A DNA stretch of 64,000 nt. Origin: Macrothele yani. Lineage: Eukaryota; Arthropoda; Arachnida; Araneae; Macrothelidae. Shown here piece by piece: positions 11,032 through 20,433 of the stretch (position 1 is its first letter; each line of letters starts with the position of its first letter). The stretch is from positions 11,672,984-11,736,983 of the forward strand of contig CM077034.1 of the NCBI GenBank assembly GCA_039090855.1, given 5' to 3'. The translations under genes and the position numbers were made by a program. The notes below the pieces were generated by a model. The model was not told the DNA's origin and made no database searches. It worked only from the letters and a program-made list of their open reading frames with translations.

Positions 11032-11101
11032 GTATTAAGTTTGCTCAAACATGTCAGAAGTTAAGTTCTGTATTAAGTTTGCTCAAACATGTCAGAAGTT
11101 G
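11032..11101. repeat. Short direct duplication
   Basis: A block reading gtattaagtttgctcaaaca and continuing to cagaagtt occurs twice, about 38 bp apart, next to the PLE fragment. Confidence 0.7.
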
Positions 11102-11529
11102 TTTGCTGTAGGTTACAGGTTGAACAGACCTACGGTTTCACAGTGAAAATCCCCCAAATACGTGGCATCAGTAAATAAACAAATACATCGCTCTTTCCAC
11201 GTTCGAAAAACACATAGCAACCAAAAAACTGTTCAACTATACATAATATTTAAGGTATTTTACCTGATATTGTCAAAGTATTTCTCACGTTGTTTGCCCT
11301 GTGAGGCACGTGCTCCCGTCCCCGAGAGGTCTCGTACGTTACGGACTTTTCGTTAGTTATAAAAAATTTTCGGAAATAAAACAGTTAGGTTATATATTTT
11401 CAGTTCCACTTTCATTCACTTGCACAGTCAAACGTTTAAAATTTACTATTAATTAAAAGATTTTAGTAGAAAGAGTTATACTCATCGGGTCAGGAGACAT
11501 CTCACACGTGGTTCATTGGTTCATTGTTT

Positions 11530-11571
11530 GGCGAGTGCTTTCTGCTGTACGTTTACCGCCGTCATCGGACC
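11530..11571 (-). ncRNA. Degenerate hammerhead-like motif, PLE left terminal region
   Basis: Minus strand: GGT, CCGATGA (U4 changed to C), then a stem GCGGTA/TACAGC with one mismatch and a 4-nt loop, a spacer A, GAAA, GCACTC, then GCC, which can pair with GGT. It is the inverted counterpart of 14825-14866. Confidence 0.4.
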
Positions 11572-11649
11572 TCTACTTCCACACGAGGATTCTTCGCGTG
11601 TATGTTTTTTTTTTTTTTTTGGAGTTGCCTATCGGGAATCGATGGGAAG

Positions 11650-11830
11650 GTTTGCTGCCTGTATGTGTTAGGTGATTTGTTTCTAATGTGTCGTCATCTA
11701 CTGGATGAGTTGTTAGGTATCAGTCGTAAGTATAGTGTGTGTCTCTGTCTGTTAGGTGATTTGTTTCTAATGTGTCGCCACCTATTGGATGAGTTGGTAG
11801 GTATCAGTCGTAAGTATAATTCTTTTGTGT
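11650..11830. repeat. 84-bp duplication in PLE terminal region (mirror at 14580-14755)
   Basis: gttaggtgatttgtttctaa recurs at 11667 and 11751 (period 84); the same duplicated block appears inverted in the right arm. Each unit has an ACCTA...TAGGT stem when read outward. Confidence 0.75.
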
Positions 11831-12140
11831 GAATATTTTTGGGCTATTATTATTTGTTCATAGAAACAGGTGTATGTTGTTGTTTTTTTGTTTTTTTCCC
11901 CCTTCCTCTTTGTTTATTGGTGTAATTTTTTGTAATGTTCTTTTTTGGGGTTTTTTTTTATGGATTTTTTCTTTTTTTATAAGTGATTTCCAGGCTGTGT
12001 CTAGTGTGGTGGGGTCTTGTAAGTTGCATATTTTATCTCTTTTTTGTTCAATTATAACGCTTTCAGAAATTCTTAATTCTTTTTCGTTTGTGTGGGTGGT
12101 TAGTAATTTAATATTTTCAAAATCAGGATATTGTTTATGT

Positions 12141-12655
12141 TTAATGCAGTGTTGGATAAGTGCAGTTTTTTCTTCTTTTTTTGTTCCAGTTCTTTATATG
12201 TTGATGTAATCTTTTTATTAATCTATTGTTTGTGCTGCCAATGTATGATATGTGGTCTTCAGAACTCTGTGAAACAATAGGAATTTCATATACGCCTCCT
12301 GATTGTAGTATATTATTGTTACTTTTTTTCTTTATAATTAAGTCACCAATATTCTGAACTGAATGTCCAAAAATAATGTTGTGTTTCTTCATTAATCTTA
12401 AAAATTTTCCACTTAGTCCTCTAATAAAAGGGAAAGAACCTGAAAATTTGTATTTCTTTTTTAGGATGTTTTGTCTAGACTATTTTAATTTCATCTTGTA
12501 TTCAAAAATCAGTTTTTTGACAGTTTTTGTGTCATATCCAAATTGTTTGGTTGTGTTAATAATCCACTGGATTTCTTCTTCCCTGTATTTTCTATTTGAG
12601 GAATGTGTAGAAGCTCTTTTTACCCAATTCCTAATACCATTTATTTTATTTGAGT
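12141..12655 (-). pseudogene. PLE left-arm copy: thumb and GIY-YIG endonuclease
   Basis: On the minus strand from 12655: a KINGIRNWVKRASTHSSNRK block, a TAG stop after MKLK, then SGSFPFIRGLSGKFLRLMKK. The GIY-YIG domain follows (12392-12141) with a GGVYEIPIV block and SYIGSTNNRLIKRLHQH. The polymerase core is absent because the copy is 5'-truncated at the palindrome centre. Confidence 0.8.
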
Positions 12656-13390
12656 TTGACAAAAAAATCTACAGGCAAGAAGTAGGAGCCCCAATGGGAT
12701 CCCCATTTTCTTCTTTATTTTCAGAAATAATCATGAGTGATATAGAAAACAAAACTATTAAAAAACTACCAAACCCACCCATCATTTATTGTAGATACGT
12801 CGACGACATTTTTATATTATCGAAATTAAAACAAGAAGAACTTGAAATATTGAAGAATAAATTTACCACTTTTTACCCAGAGATTGAATTAACTTTAGAA
12901 TTTGAACAAAATGAAAAAAATTCCTTCTTAGACATTGAAATAATAAAAAAAAGACTTAAATTTGGAATACAGAGTTTTTAGAAAACCAACCTATGTACCT
13001 ATAATGATCCCATATCAATCTGAACACCCAAAAACTCATAAAATAAATGGTATTAGGAATTTGGTAAAAAGAGCTTTCACACATTCCTCAAATAGAAAAT
13101 ACAGAGAAGAAGAAATCCAGTGGAATATTAACACAACCAAACAATTTGGATATGACACAAAAACTGTCAAAAAACTGATTTTTGAATACAAGATGAAATT
13201 AAAATAGTCTAGACAAAACATCCTAAAAGAGAAATACAAATTTTCAGGTTCTTTCCCTTTTATTAGAGGACTAAGTGGGAAATTGTTAAGATTAATGAAG
13301 AAACACAACATTATTTTTGGACATTCAGTTCAGAATATTGGTGACTTAATTATAAAGAAAAAAGTAACAATAATATACTACAATAATCAG
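12656..13390 (+). pseudogene. PLE reverse transcriptase core and thumb (right copy)
   Basis: From 12656 the frame reads IYRQEVGAPMGSPFSSLFSE, the RT motif with GxPMGSP, then CRYVDDIFIL with the YVDD catalytic pair (about 12790-12825), then FLDIEI. A frameshift near 12975 moves to the frame starting FRKPTYVPIMIPYQSEHPK (conserved RKPT and SEHP). A TAG stop follows the MKLK block at 13205-13207, and the linker runs to the LINE insertion at 13391. The GIY-YIG domain resumes at 14136. Dead: at least one frameshift, one stop and an insertion. Confidence 0.85.
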
Positions 13391-14135
13391 GTGTAGCCCA
13401 TCAGAGCTGCAGAGTATGATCCAGGAACTTGCTGACAAGAGTAAAGAAGTGGGATTAAAAATGAACTTTCAGAAGACAAAAGTGATGTTCAATGCTTTTA
13501 CAAGAAATGAAGATTTATCGATTGATGGAGAAAAGCTGGAGATAACAGACACATATGTTTATCTTGGACAGCAGATATCAAGTGAGGGTCACATTGATGA
13601 AGAAATTAATCGGCGTACAAAACTTGCCTGGAGAGCTTTTGGAAGAAACAGCATAATTTTCAAGAGCAATATGTCTTAAAAGAAAAGTGTTTGATCAATG
13701 CATCCTTCCAGTGCTTACGTATGGTGCAGAGACGTGGTCCTTAACTAAAAGAGACATACAAAGGCTGCAGACAACTCAAAGCAGCATGGAGAGGTGCATG
13801 CTTGGTGTAACCAGGAGAGATAAGAAGAGGAACTCGTGGATCCGAAAAATGACGAGAGTGGAAGACATCATGATCAGAGTTAATTCCCTGAAATGGCAAT
13901 GGGCTGGACATACTGCCAGAAGGACAGATCATCGATGGACAGCCGAAATTTTAGATTGGATTCCAAGGGACAGGAAAAGACCCAAAAGAAGACCACATGG
14001 GAGATGGGTGGATGAAATTCGAAAGTGTGCAGGGGTGACATGGAGGAGACTGGCACAAGACAGACTGTTGTGGAGGAAACTTGGGGAGACCTTCGTCCAG
14101 CAGTGGATTGATAATGGTTGACAATGATGATGATG
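13391..14135 (+). pseudogene. RTE-type LINE, 5'-truncated RT C-terminal half, inserted in the PLE
   Basis: This encodes the end of a reverse transcriptase and the C-terminal region typical of RTE-clade elements: LKMNFQKTKVMF, YLGQQISSEGHIDEEINRRT, then VFDQCILPVLTYGAETWSLT, MERCMLGVTRRDKKRNSWIR, WQWAGHTARRTD, GRWVDEIRK, and an end at FVQQWIDNG (stop 14119-14121). The 3' end is a (GAT)n-like tail. Relative to the copy at 31845 it lacks 8 bp (ccattatg, flanked by ATG repeats) near 13670, which shifts the frame. It sits inside the PLE GIY-YIG domain, so it inserted after the PLE. Confidence 0.88.
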
Positions 14136-14400
14136 ATGATATGAAATTCTTATTGTTTCACAGAGTTCTGAAGACCACATATACATTCGCAGCACAAAAA
14201 ATAGATTAATAAAAAGATTACATCAACACATAAAAAAACTGGAACAAAAAGAAGAAAAGACAGCACTTATCCAACACTGTGTTAAACATAAACAATACCC
14301 TGATTTTGAAATTATTAAATTACTAACCACCCACACAAACGTAAAAGAATTAAGAATTTCCGAAAGCGTTATAACTGAACAAAAAAAAAGATAAAATATG
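14136..14400 (+). pseudogene. PLE GIY-YIG domain, right copy (continued)
   Basis: After the LINE insertion the PLE resumes with a YEILIVSQSSEDHIYI block, then STKNRLIKRLHQHIKK, the same domain as the left copy. It continues through HCVKHKQYPDFEIIKLLTTH to an A-rich end near 14400. The YIG motif is damaged (YIRST). Confidence 0.78.
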
Positions 14401-14824
14401 CAACTTACAAGACCCCACCACACTAGACACAGCCTGGAAATCACTTACAAAAAAAGAAAAAAATCCATAAAAAAAGCCAAAAAAAAAAGAACATTACAAA
14501 AATTGCCCACCCCAATAAACAAAGAGGGGGGGGGGCCTGTTTCTATAAACAAATAATAATAGCCCAAAAATATTTACACAAAAGAATTATACTTACGACT
14601 GATACCTACCAACTCATCCAATAGGTGGCGACACATTAGAAACAAATCACCTAACACACAGAGACACACACTATACTTACGACTGATACCTACCAACTCA
14701 TCCAGTAGATGGCGACACATTAGAAACAAATCACCTAACACGTACAGGCAACAAACCGTCCCATTGATTCCCGACAGGCAACTCCAAAAACCACACACGC
14801 GAAGAACCCTCTTGTGGAAGTAGA

Positions 14825-14866
14825 GGTCCCATGACGGCGGTAAACGTACCGCAGAAAGCGCTCACC
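14825..14866 (+). ncRNA. Degenerate hammerhead-like motif, PLE right terminal region
   Basis: Plus strand: GGT, CCCATGA, a perfect 6-bp stem GCGGTA/TACCGC with loop AACG, a spacer A, GAAA, a self-complementary AGCGCT, C, then ACC, which pairs with GGT. The core differs from CTGATGA at two positions, so catalysis is doubtful. The architecture matches the motifs in the two other PLEs. Confidence 0.42.
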
Positions 14867-15386
14867 AAACAATGAACCAATGAAACACGTGTGAGACGTC
14901 TCCTGACCCGATGAGTATAACTCTTTCTACTAAAATCTTTTAATTAATAGTAAATTTTAAACGTTTGAATGTGCAAGTGAATGAATGTGGAACTAAAAAT
15001 ATGTAACCTAACTGTTTTATTTCTGCAAATTTTTGTAACTAACCAAAAGTCCGTAACGTACGAGACCTCTCGGGGACGGGAGCATGTGCCTTACAGAGCA
15101 AACAACGTGAGCAATACTTTGACAATATCAGGTAAAATACCTTAGATATTATGTATAGTTGAATTAAAATCATGTTTAAAACATAAGACAACCTATAAGG
15201 CAGTCTCATGAATTGCATTTTACGCAAAAAACTGTTATTGTCACCGCTGGAGAATACAGTAAAAAACCTTATATTTCCCTGGCGGTGACCAAGTAACAAT
15301 TTTTTGGTTGCTATCTGTTTGTGGAGCATAGAAAGAGCGATGTATTTGTTTATTTGCTGACGCCACGTATTTGGAGGATTTTCACT

Positions 15387-16330
15387 TTGGATCTCGCCCT
15401 TTGGATTTAACTGCTATAATTAATATATAGCCAGTGCCGTTAATGCCCACCAGATGGAGACGTCTCAGTAGCTGAGCCCATCTTACGGATCTATGATGTC
15501 AGAAGCTGACTTAAAAACACACATAGCATCGTGGATTGTTGGCCACCGTGGTGTAAGGGTAGCGCGCTCAGCTAGATATCGAGAGATTTGTGGGTTCACT
15601 TCCCCGGCGGTGACCAAATAACAATTTCTCAGTTGCCATGTGTTTCTGGAACGTGGAAAGAGCGATGTGTTTGTTTATTTACTGACGCCACATATTTGGA
15701 GGATTTTTACTTTGGACCTCGCCCTTTGGATTTAACTGCTATAATTAATATATAGCCAGTGCCGTTAATGCCCACCAGTTGGAGACGTCTCAGTAGCTGA
15801 GCCCATCTTACGGATTTATGATGTCAGAAGCTGACTTAAAAACACACATAGCACCGTGGATTGTTGGCCACCGTGGTGTAAGGCTGACGCGCTTGGCTAG
15901 ATATCGAGAGATGTGTGGGTTCATTTCCCCGGCAGTGACTGAATAACAATTTTACGGTTGCTATGTGTTTCTGGAACGTGGAAAGAGCGATGTGTTTGTT
16001 TATTTACTGACACCACGTATTTGGAGGATTTTCACTTTGGATCTCGCCCTTTGGATTTAACTGCTATAATTAATATATAGCTAGTGCCGTTAATGCCCAC
16101 CAGATGGAGACGTCTCAGTAGCTGAGCCCATCTTACGGATTTATGATGTCAGAAGCTGACTTAAAAACACACGTAGCACCGTGGATTGTTGGCCACCGAG
16201 GTGTAAGGCTGACGCGCTCGGCTAGATATCGAGAGATCCGTGGGTTCATTTCCCCGGCAGTGACTGAATAACAATTTTACGGTTGCTATGTGTTTCTGGA
16301 ACGTGGAAAGAGCGATGTATTTGTTTATTT
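15387..16330 (+). repeat. 325-bp tandem repeat with degenerate tRNA-like core
   Basis: Three units have tRNA-like parts beginning at 15541, 15866 and 16191 (period exactly 325). The cloverleaf can be drawn with a GCCACCG/CGGTGAC acceptor (one mismatch), CTCGG/TCGAG anticodon stem and loop CTAGATA (anticodon AGA), but the T stem is poor. The unit body matches the tRNA-Thr-like family (for example ccaccag...gacgtctcagtagctgag). The unit end (gtggaaagagcgatgtattt, gccacgtatttgga) is also the outer end of the palindromic PLE on both sides. Confidence 0.85.
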
Positions 16331-16375
16331 ATTCTCTGTGGTTTCACTATATTTTAAGTAAGAACATTTGGATTG

Positions 16376-16437
16376 TATGTCCTGGAAAAATATCTAAAAG
16401 TCCTGGAAATTTGTGATTGAAAAAGTGTATGAACCAT
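16376..16437. mobile_element. Possible right end of a hAT-like element (relic)
   Basis: gtcctggaaaaat, gtcctggaaatttg and an end reading gtgtatgaaccat resemble the right end of the hAT element near 59940-59997 (cctggaaagtcc, gagtacgaaccct). LINE sequence resumes immediately at acttgggct (16439), almost where the LINE unit at 3379 stops. Confidence 0.4.
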
Positions 16438-16438
16438 G

Positions 16439-16625
16439 ACTTGGGCTAAATAAATTCTCTTAGTAAGCACTTCGTTATTCAATCTTTCAATATGGCCAAA
16501 CCACCTAAGAATATTATTCTCCACCTTACTTACAACATTTTGCCTCACATTGCACATCTGCAACACATCCTCATTCCTCACGTGATCAGAGTATGCCTTG
16601 CTACAAACCCCCTGTAGGGCCAGAC
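16439..16625 (-). pseudogene. Non-LTR retrotransposon RT C-terminal fragment (3' part)
   Basis: Minus strand: HVRNEDVLQMCNVRQNVVSK, ILRWFGHIERLN, then a VLTKRIYLAQV block. This is the RT tail that precedes the segment amplified at 1377-3379. The fragment continues upstream in its own sense at 19935-20140; the two pieces are separated by 3.3 kb of inserted DNA. Confidence 0.8.
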
Positions 16626-16979
16626 TTATCAATTCTTAGATAATACCTTTTGTTTCCCGCCGTACAGCGAACTACCGCCTCGCCTTTACTATACGATCTG
16701 GCTATCAAGGCGGCCGAAGGCGTCCTTGTGTAGAAGAATAATTACCTCGACAAAACTCAGTCCAGTACACGGAAATAAAAACAACAACAAGACTTTATTA
16801 TTCCGATAACATTTGCTTCACGGGTTTCCGATGATTTTCCGATCAGGTTCCCGTGCTGACCACGAGCTACCTTTCCACAGTTCTTTCCGCGATACCCGGT
16901 GGACGAAGTAATCCTCCTTCCCGTTCGCCACGCTGCACTTCTGCGATAACCGCGGCTCTTCCGTCAGAAACCGGTGTCC
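16626..16979. other. Unassigned GC-rich segment split by the ORF1-only LINE (left half)
   Basis: With 19536-19934 it forms one segment inserted in the older LINE fragment. It is moderately GC-rich and holds an AATAAA-like aataaaaac near 16769. Source unknown; a solo LTR or another retroelement is possible, but I found no diagnostic ends. Confidence 0.4.
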
Positions 16980-16991
16980 AAACCAGGAACC
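16980..16991. repeat. Target site duplication, left copy (LINE)
   Basis: aaaccaggaacc here matches 19524-19535 exactly, and the match can be extended by two more bases. It fixes the 5' end of the inserted LINE at about 16992. Confidence 0.8.
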
Positions 16992-17887
16992 CCCGCACGG
17001 GGATAACTGGTTTTCCAGTTATTTGGGGAGCGGCGCCCCCACGGCCCGAGCTGACCTTGTGACTGGTCAACATCTGATGTCATGCCACAGCTTGTTTTTT
17101 CTTATTTTCGTGCTGTTGGTGTTTGCAGGGACGGCTGTTCATCCAGCTGTTGGGGAGTCGCGTCCCCACGTTCCCGAGCTGGTCTTGTGTCCCGCATTTT
17201 CGTTTTTATTTATTTTCTCCACTGGCTAGTTGCCCGTGTTGTATTCTCTACCTAATCGCTACCACGTTATGTACTAACACCCCGGTCTTGTGGTTTTCTT
17301 ACCCTCCACCACTAACTGATTTCTATTAACCGCTCAGTTCGTAGGTTGCTGAGATTCCGTTTAGGTTCCCTGCCAGGATTTGTCTTTTTTGGATTTATTT
17401 TTTTTTTTCCTTTTAGCTGCTTTATGTGCTAGACCTACCTGCATGTTTGCCGCGTGCGGAGACCCGTGAGGCGGAAATGGGATGTCTGGCGGCTGAGGTC
17501 GCAGGAGACCGGTTAAGTGCCTCCTGTGTACCAACACTCCTCTTCGACCCCGGCTTCGCTGTAAACGGGAGGCTAGAGACTAACCCACCTCTAGTCAGAA
17601 GTCTTGTACCAAGTTGTGTACAGGGCTTTAGCGGCTTTTTTGTCGTATGGCACGGCAGGGTGAGCCCGGGGGCTGTGGGATCATGCCAAAGGCGTTGGCA
17701 TGACGGTACCAGGAGGCCGAAGTGTCCGCCGAGTGCGTGTGATCACAGCCAACGGACTATATCTGCAACGTATAAGCTCCAGAACTGTGTCTAGCGTCAT
17801 TTTCTTGGCTTGCGGACCTCCAGTTCTCCCTTGTAGGGCTCGGTGGTGGGTGGAGTAGTTTGCAGACGAATCTTCCTCCTTTTTTCC

Positions 17888-19249
17888 ATGGGCAAAAACA
17901 AAAAGAAAAACTCCAACTTTAAGTCACCTGAGAAAATGATAGTTGCAAACGACTCTCCTTCGTCTTCTCAACCTACCAAGTCTCATACCCTTAAACGGTC
18001 TTTAGACCTTGACCTGGACCAAGAATGTGGAACCTCTTCTTCGGCAGCTGTACCAGTCGCTCCGAAGCGTCGTCTCCCCTCGATTGCTGTGACTACGCAT
18101 GCTACACACTTACTTGTCGAATCCATCGATCCGAATGAGAGACTGTCCACCAGATCTCCCTTTTTCATTTCTAAAGCTTTGGACGCTGCGGTTGGCCCCT
18201 TGAAGTCTGTGAGGAAGCTTCGCTCTGGGGACCTGCTTGTTCAAACTTGCAGTGTTTCTCAGAGTAACGCTTTTCTGCGCCTCTCTAGTCTTCAAGGCAT
18301 TCCTGTCAAAGTGACACCTCACCCGTTTCTTAACACCTCTCGGGGTGTTATTTCGGAGTTTGATCTCTTGCCATGCAGTGCAGAAGAATTAGTGACTGAA
18401 CTTGCAGACCAAGGTGTTATTGCTGCACGTCGTATGATGTTCCGGCGTGATGGTTCTTTCATTAAGTCTAAAAATGTGATCTTGACTTTTAATTCCCCGA
18501 AAGTTCCGACCGAAATCAAGGCTGGCTACTTGGTCTGTGGCGTTCGCCCGTACATTCCCAGTCCTCTGCGCTGTTTCAGGTGCCAGAGGTACGGGCATTC
18601 CCAACGTTTTTGTAAGAGTTCCGCTCGTTGCGCAAATTGTGGCTCCAGTGAACATGACGGGGAAGGTTGCACTTCTGCGGCCTCCTGTGTTAACTGTGGT
18701 GAGGCCCATGCAGCTTACTCCCGCACTTGTATGAAATGGAAGGACGAGATGGCGATCCAGCGTCTCAAGACCCTGGAAGGCCTCTCGTACCCTGCTGCCA
18801 AGGCCAAGTTGGGTATACCCACCACCCGACAGCGTACTTTTGCCGCGGTAGTTCAGTCTCTGCCACAACCCGTGCAGCCCTTTGTTCCGCGCCCTGTAGC
18901 TCTCGCCGCACTTGCCAGGCGATCTACAGTTGAACAAGCCACACAGGTGGATTTCACCGAGCTCCAGCTTATTCGACCAGCTGGGTCTGCGCCTTCTCTT
19001 TTGAAGACGCCCGCCTCTTCCGGTTCCCCGCAGACAGCCTGCACGTGCAGAAGACCCGGCCCTCAATCCGCAAAGGTGTGCAGTGTCCATCCAACTGTCG
19101 CGGTCCGCGTGACCAACATTGAAACTGTCTCGGCCTCAGCGAGGTCCCCACCCTCACCCAACATTATAGAGGAACATAGGGGGAGGAGAGTGACAGTTCG
19201 TCCCCAGCCTCAACCAGCATTGCAGAGGAACATGGGGGGAGGAGAGTGA
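17888..19249 (+). CDS. LINE ORF1 Gag-like nucleic-acid-binding protein, three CCHC knuckles
   Basis: This is the RNA-binding ORF1 product of a Jockey/CR1-type non-LTR retrotransposon, about 453 residues from the ATG at 17888. That ATG precedes a lysine-rich MGKNKKKN start; the frame is open 15 codons upstream, but the A-context start fits better. Middle part: an RRM-like PRE domain, with DLLVQTCSVSQSNAFLRLSS near residues 115-135. Then three zinc knuckles near residues 240-300: CFRCQRYGHSQRFC, CANCGSSEHDGEGC and CVNCGEAHAAYSRTC. Next comes MKWKDEMAIQRLKTLEGLSY, the usual block after the knuckles. The C-terminus runs into a 56-bp triplication and stops in its second copy. It packages element RNA in trans or cis; no enzyme domain is present. 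Confidence 0.88.
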   Translation: MGKNKKKNSNFKSPEKMIVANDSPSSSQPTKSHTLKRSLDLDLDQECGTSSSAAVPVAPKRRLPSIAVTTHATHLLVESIDPNERLSTRSPFFISKALDAAVGPLKSVRKLRSGDLLVQTCSVSQSNAFLRLSSLQGIPVKVTPHPFLNTSRGVISEFDLLPCSAEELVTELADQGVIAARRMMFRRDGSFIKSKNVILTFNSPKVPTEIKAGYLVCGVRPYIPSPLRCFRCQRYGHSQRFCKSSARCANCGSSEHDGEGCTSAASCVNCGEAHAAYSRTCMKWKDEMAIQRLKTLEGLSYPAAKAKLGIPTTRQRTFAAVVQSLPQPVQPFVPRPVALAALARRSTVEQATQVDFTELQLIRPAGSAPSLLKTPASSGSPQTACTCRRPGPQSAKVCSVHPTVAVRVTNIETVSASARSPPSPNIIEEHRGRRVTVRPQPQPALQRNMGGGE

Positions 19250-19330
19250 CAGTTCGTCCCCGCCCTCTGCCAGCGTTGCAGAGGAGTGTGGGGGGAGGAG
19301 AGTGACTGTTCGTCCTTCTCCGTTAGTAAT
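19169..19330 (+). repeat. 56-bp triplication at the end of ORF1
   Basis: gaggaacat-type units begin at 19169, 19225 and 19281. As 56 is not a multiple of three, each copy changes frame, and the ORF1 stop falls in the second copy. Confidence 0.85.
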
Positions 19331-19523
19331 TTTTTTTATAAATCTGATTAACTACCTTGTCTTCCCTGCTTTCATCATACTCTTTTTCAACTTTTCCCAA
19401 GCCTGTCTGCTCTTACTCATTTTCCACGCTTTTCAAAATCTGTGACTGATCGTTCTTTGTCTGGCGCTCTTTGGCCAAACCTGGCCCTTGCGCCACTAAA
19501 ATCCACTAACCAACCAACCAACC

Positions 19524-19535
19524 AAACCAGGAACC
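19524..19535. repeat. Target site duplication, right copy (LINE)
   Basis: aaaccaggaacc, identical to 16980-16991, directly after the (AACC)n tail. Confidence 0.8.
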
Positions 19536-19934
19536 TCTCTCCTTGACGACCGAAGCTTAACTGTCTCACTCAATTCTCCTCGCCCTTTCTGTCCTGTACC
19601 ACGCATGCGCAAGAAAAAACTGGTTTTCCCGTTCAGCACGTGAAATGCCTGAACTCAGGAATTTCGTCGGATACCCGCAGGCGATTACAACCTTGCACGT
19701 ATACAAAACCGGTATGACAACTTGTTTAACAGAAGCACTCGAGCAGCTGACTCTTCAAGGTCAGGTGTTCATGCACCCCTCTCTTAATCCCAGATAGGAT
19801 TAAAATTGTACCACGTGGGTGGTGAAGAATATCAGTTCTTATCTGAAACAACAAAATGGCGGAATGAAGCGTCCATCCGCACGTGTTCATCACAACATTA
19901 AAATGAAATAAATTCATAATTGACAGTTTCATTG
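19536..19934. other. Unassigned segment (right half, continues 16626-16979)
   Basis: No gene or recognisable repeat. It ends near attgcaggcgac, where the older LINE fragment resumes. Confidence 0.4.
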
Positions 19935-20140
19935 CAGGCGACCCTTATGCCCCCGTAAGTAACGCGTCTCTCCAGCACACAAACAACTCCTATGTCTCTT
20001 CCGTAGTACCCAGGTTTCACTGCCGTACATTAGAGTAGGAACAATTACACTTTCATATGCAGCCATTCACGACTTTCTTGAGAACCCGTCATTCTTTTGA
20101 ATTCCTCTTAAAGCAGCTATGTGACTACTACATTTTCATG
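19935..20140 (-). pseudogene. Non-LTR retrotransposon RT C-terminal fragment (5' part)
   Basis: Homologous base for base to 63160-63340 (cagcacacaaac, tttcat.tgcagccattca.gac, ttgagaacccgtcatt, cctcttaaagcagctatg). On the minus strand this is the region just upstream of the piece at 16439-16625, with the reading direction of a SETW-type block. It is degraded by stops. Confidence 0.72.
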
Positions 20141-20431
20141 TTTTGGCATATATTTTCTGTAACTTTTATTCTAAAGATTCCTTACTTTTTGGCCAGTATG
20201 TGTAATTGTGACCTAGATCTTGTACTTCTTTTCTTGGGGATTGGGAAGGGGAGTTTGATTTATTCCGTTTTGCATATATCTTGTTTTGCAGTGTACGACT
20301 CGTGTGGTTCAAAACTCATATCTAGTGCCCATTTCATCCAGTTTCTGGAAATTCCTAACATTTGTACCGTATTCTATCAATTCTTCAAACATCTCAAGGT
20401 GTTGAATTTTTTTTTACGTGGTTATAATTCC
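20141..20431. other. Unassigned spacer
   Basis: T-rich on the + strand with an open frame running into the Tc1 element; no motif seen. Confidence 0.5.
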
Positions 20432-20433
20432 TA

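Larger units (their letters stand above)
11139..15386. mobile_element. Palindromic Penelope-like element (third family), two copies head to head
   Basis: The left arm (11139-12655, coding on the minus strand) and right arm (13036-15386, coding on the plus strand) are inverted copies running from the polymerase thumb outward through the GIY-YIG domain and the terminal region. The centre (12656-13035) is single-copy and carries the reverse transcriptase core, in phase with the right arm. The right arm is interrupted by an RTE-type LINE (13391-14135) and by about 135 bp near 15165-15300. Both arms share the same in-frame TAG after the MKLK block, so both came from one defective source or one template switch. 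Confidence 0.85.
16992..19523 (+). mobile_element. LINE (Jockey/CR1-like) with ORF1 only, intact target duplications
   Basis: A 2.5-kb element flanked by 12-14 bp target duplications. It has a GC-rich 5' UTR (16992-17887) with a ~126-bp imperfect tandem duplication (ggggag...cccgagctg at about 17026 and 17153), a complete ORF1 and a short 3' UTR (19250-19505). It ends in an (AACC)n tail at 19506-19523. There is no ORF2 sequence. Exact flanking duplications indicate it inserted in this form, presumably mobilised by enzymes from a full-length relative. Confidence 0.82.

Noticed and set aside
11667..11830. Hammerhead in the 84-bp duplicated unit of the third PLE
   Set aside because: Read outward it has CTGATACC and GAAA, but the core lacks the GA after CTGAN and the spacing does not fold correctly.
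17426..17794. 122-codon open frame upstream of ORF1
   Set aside because: It lies in the GC-rich 5' UTR of the LINE, has no recognisable motif, and stops before ORF1.
18389..19090. 233-codon open frame on the minus strand
   Set aside because: Antisense shadow of the GC-rich ORF1; no motif.
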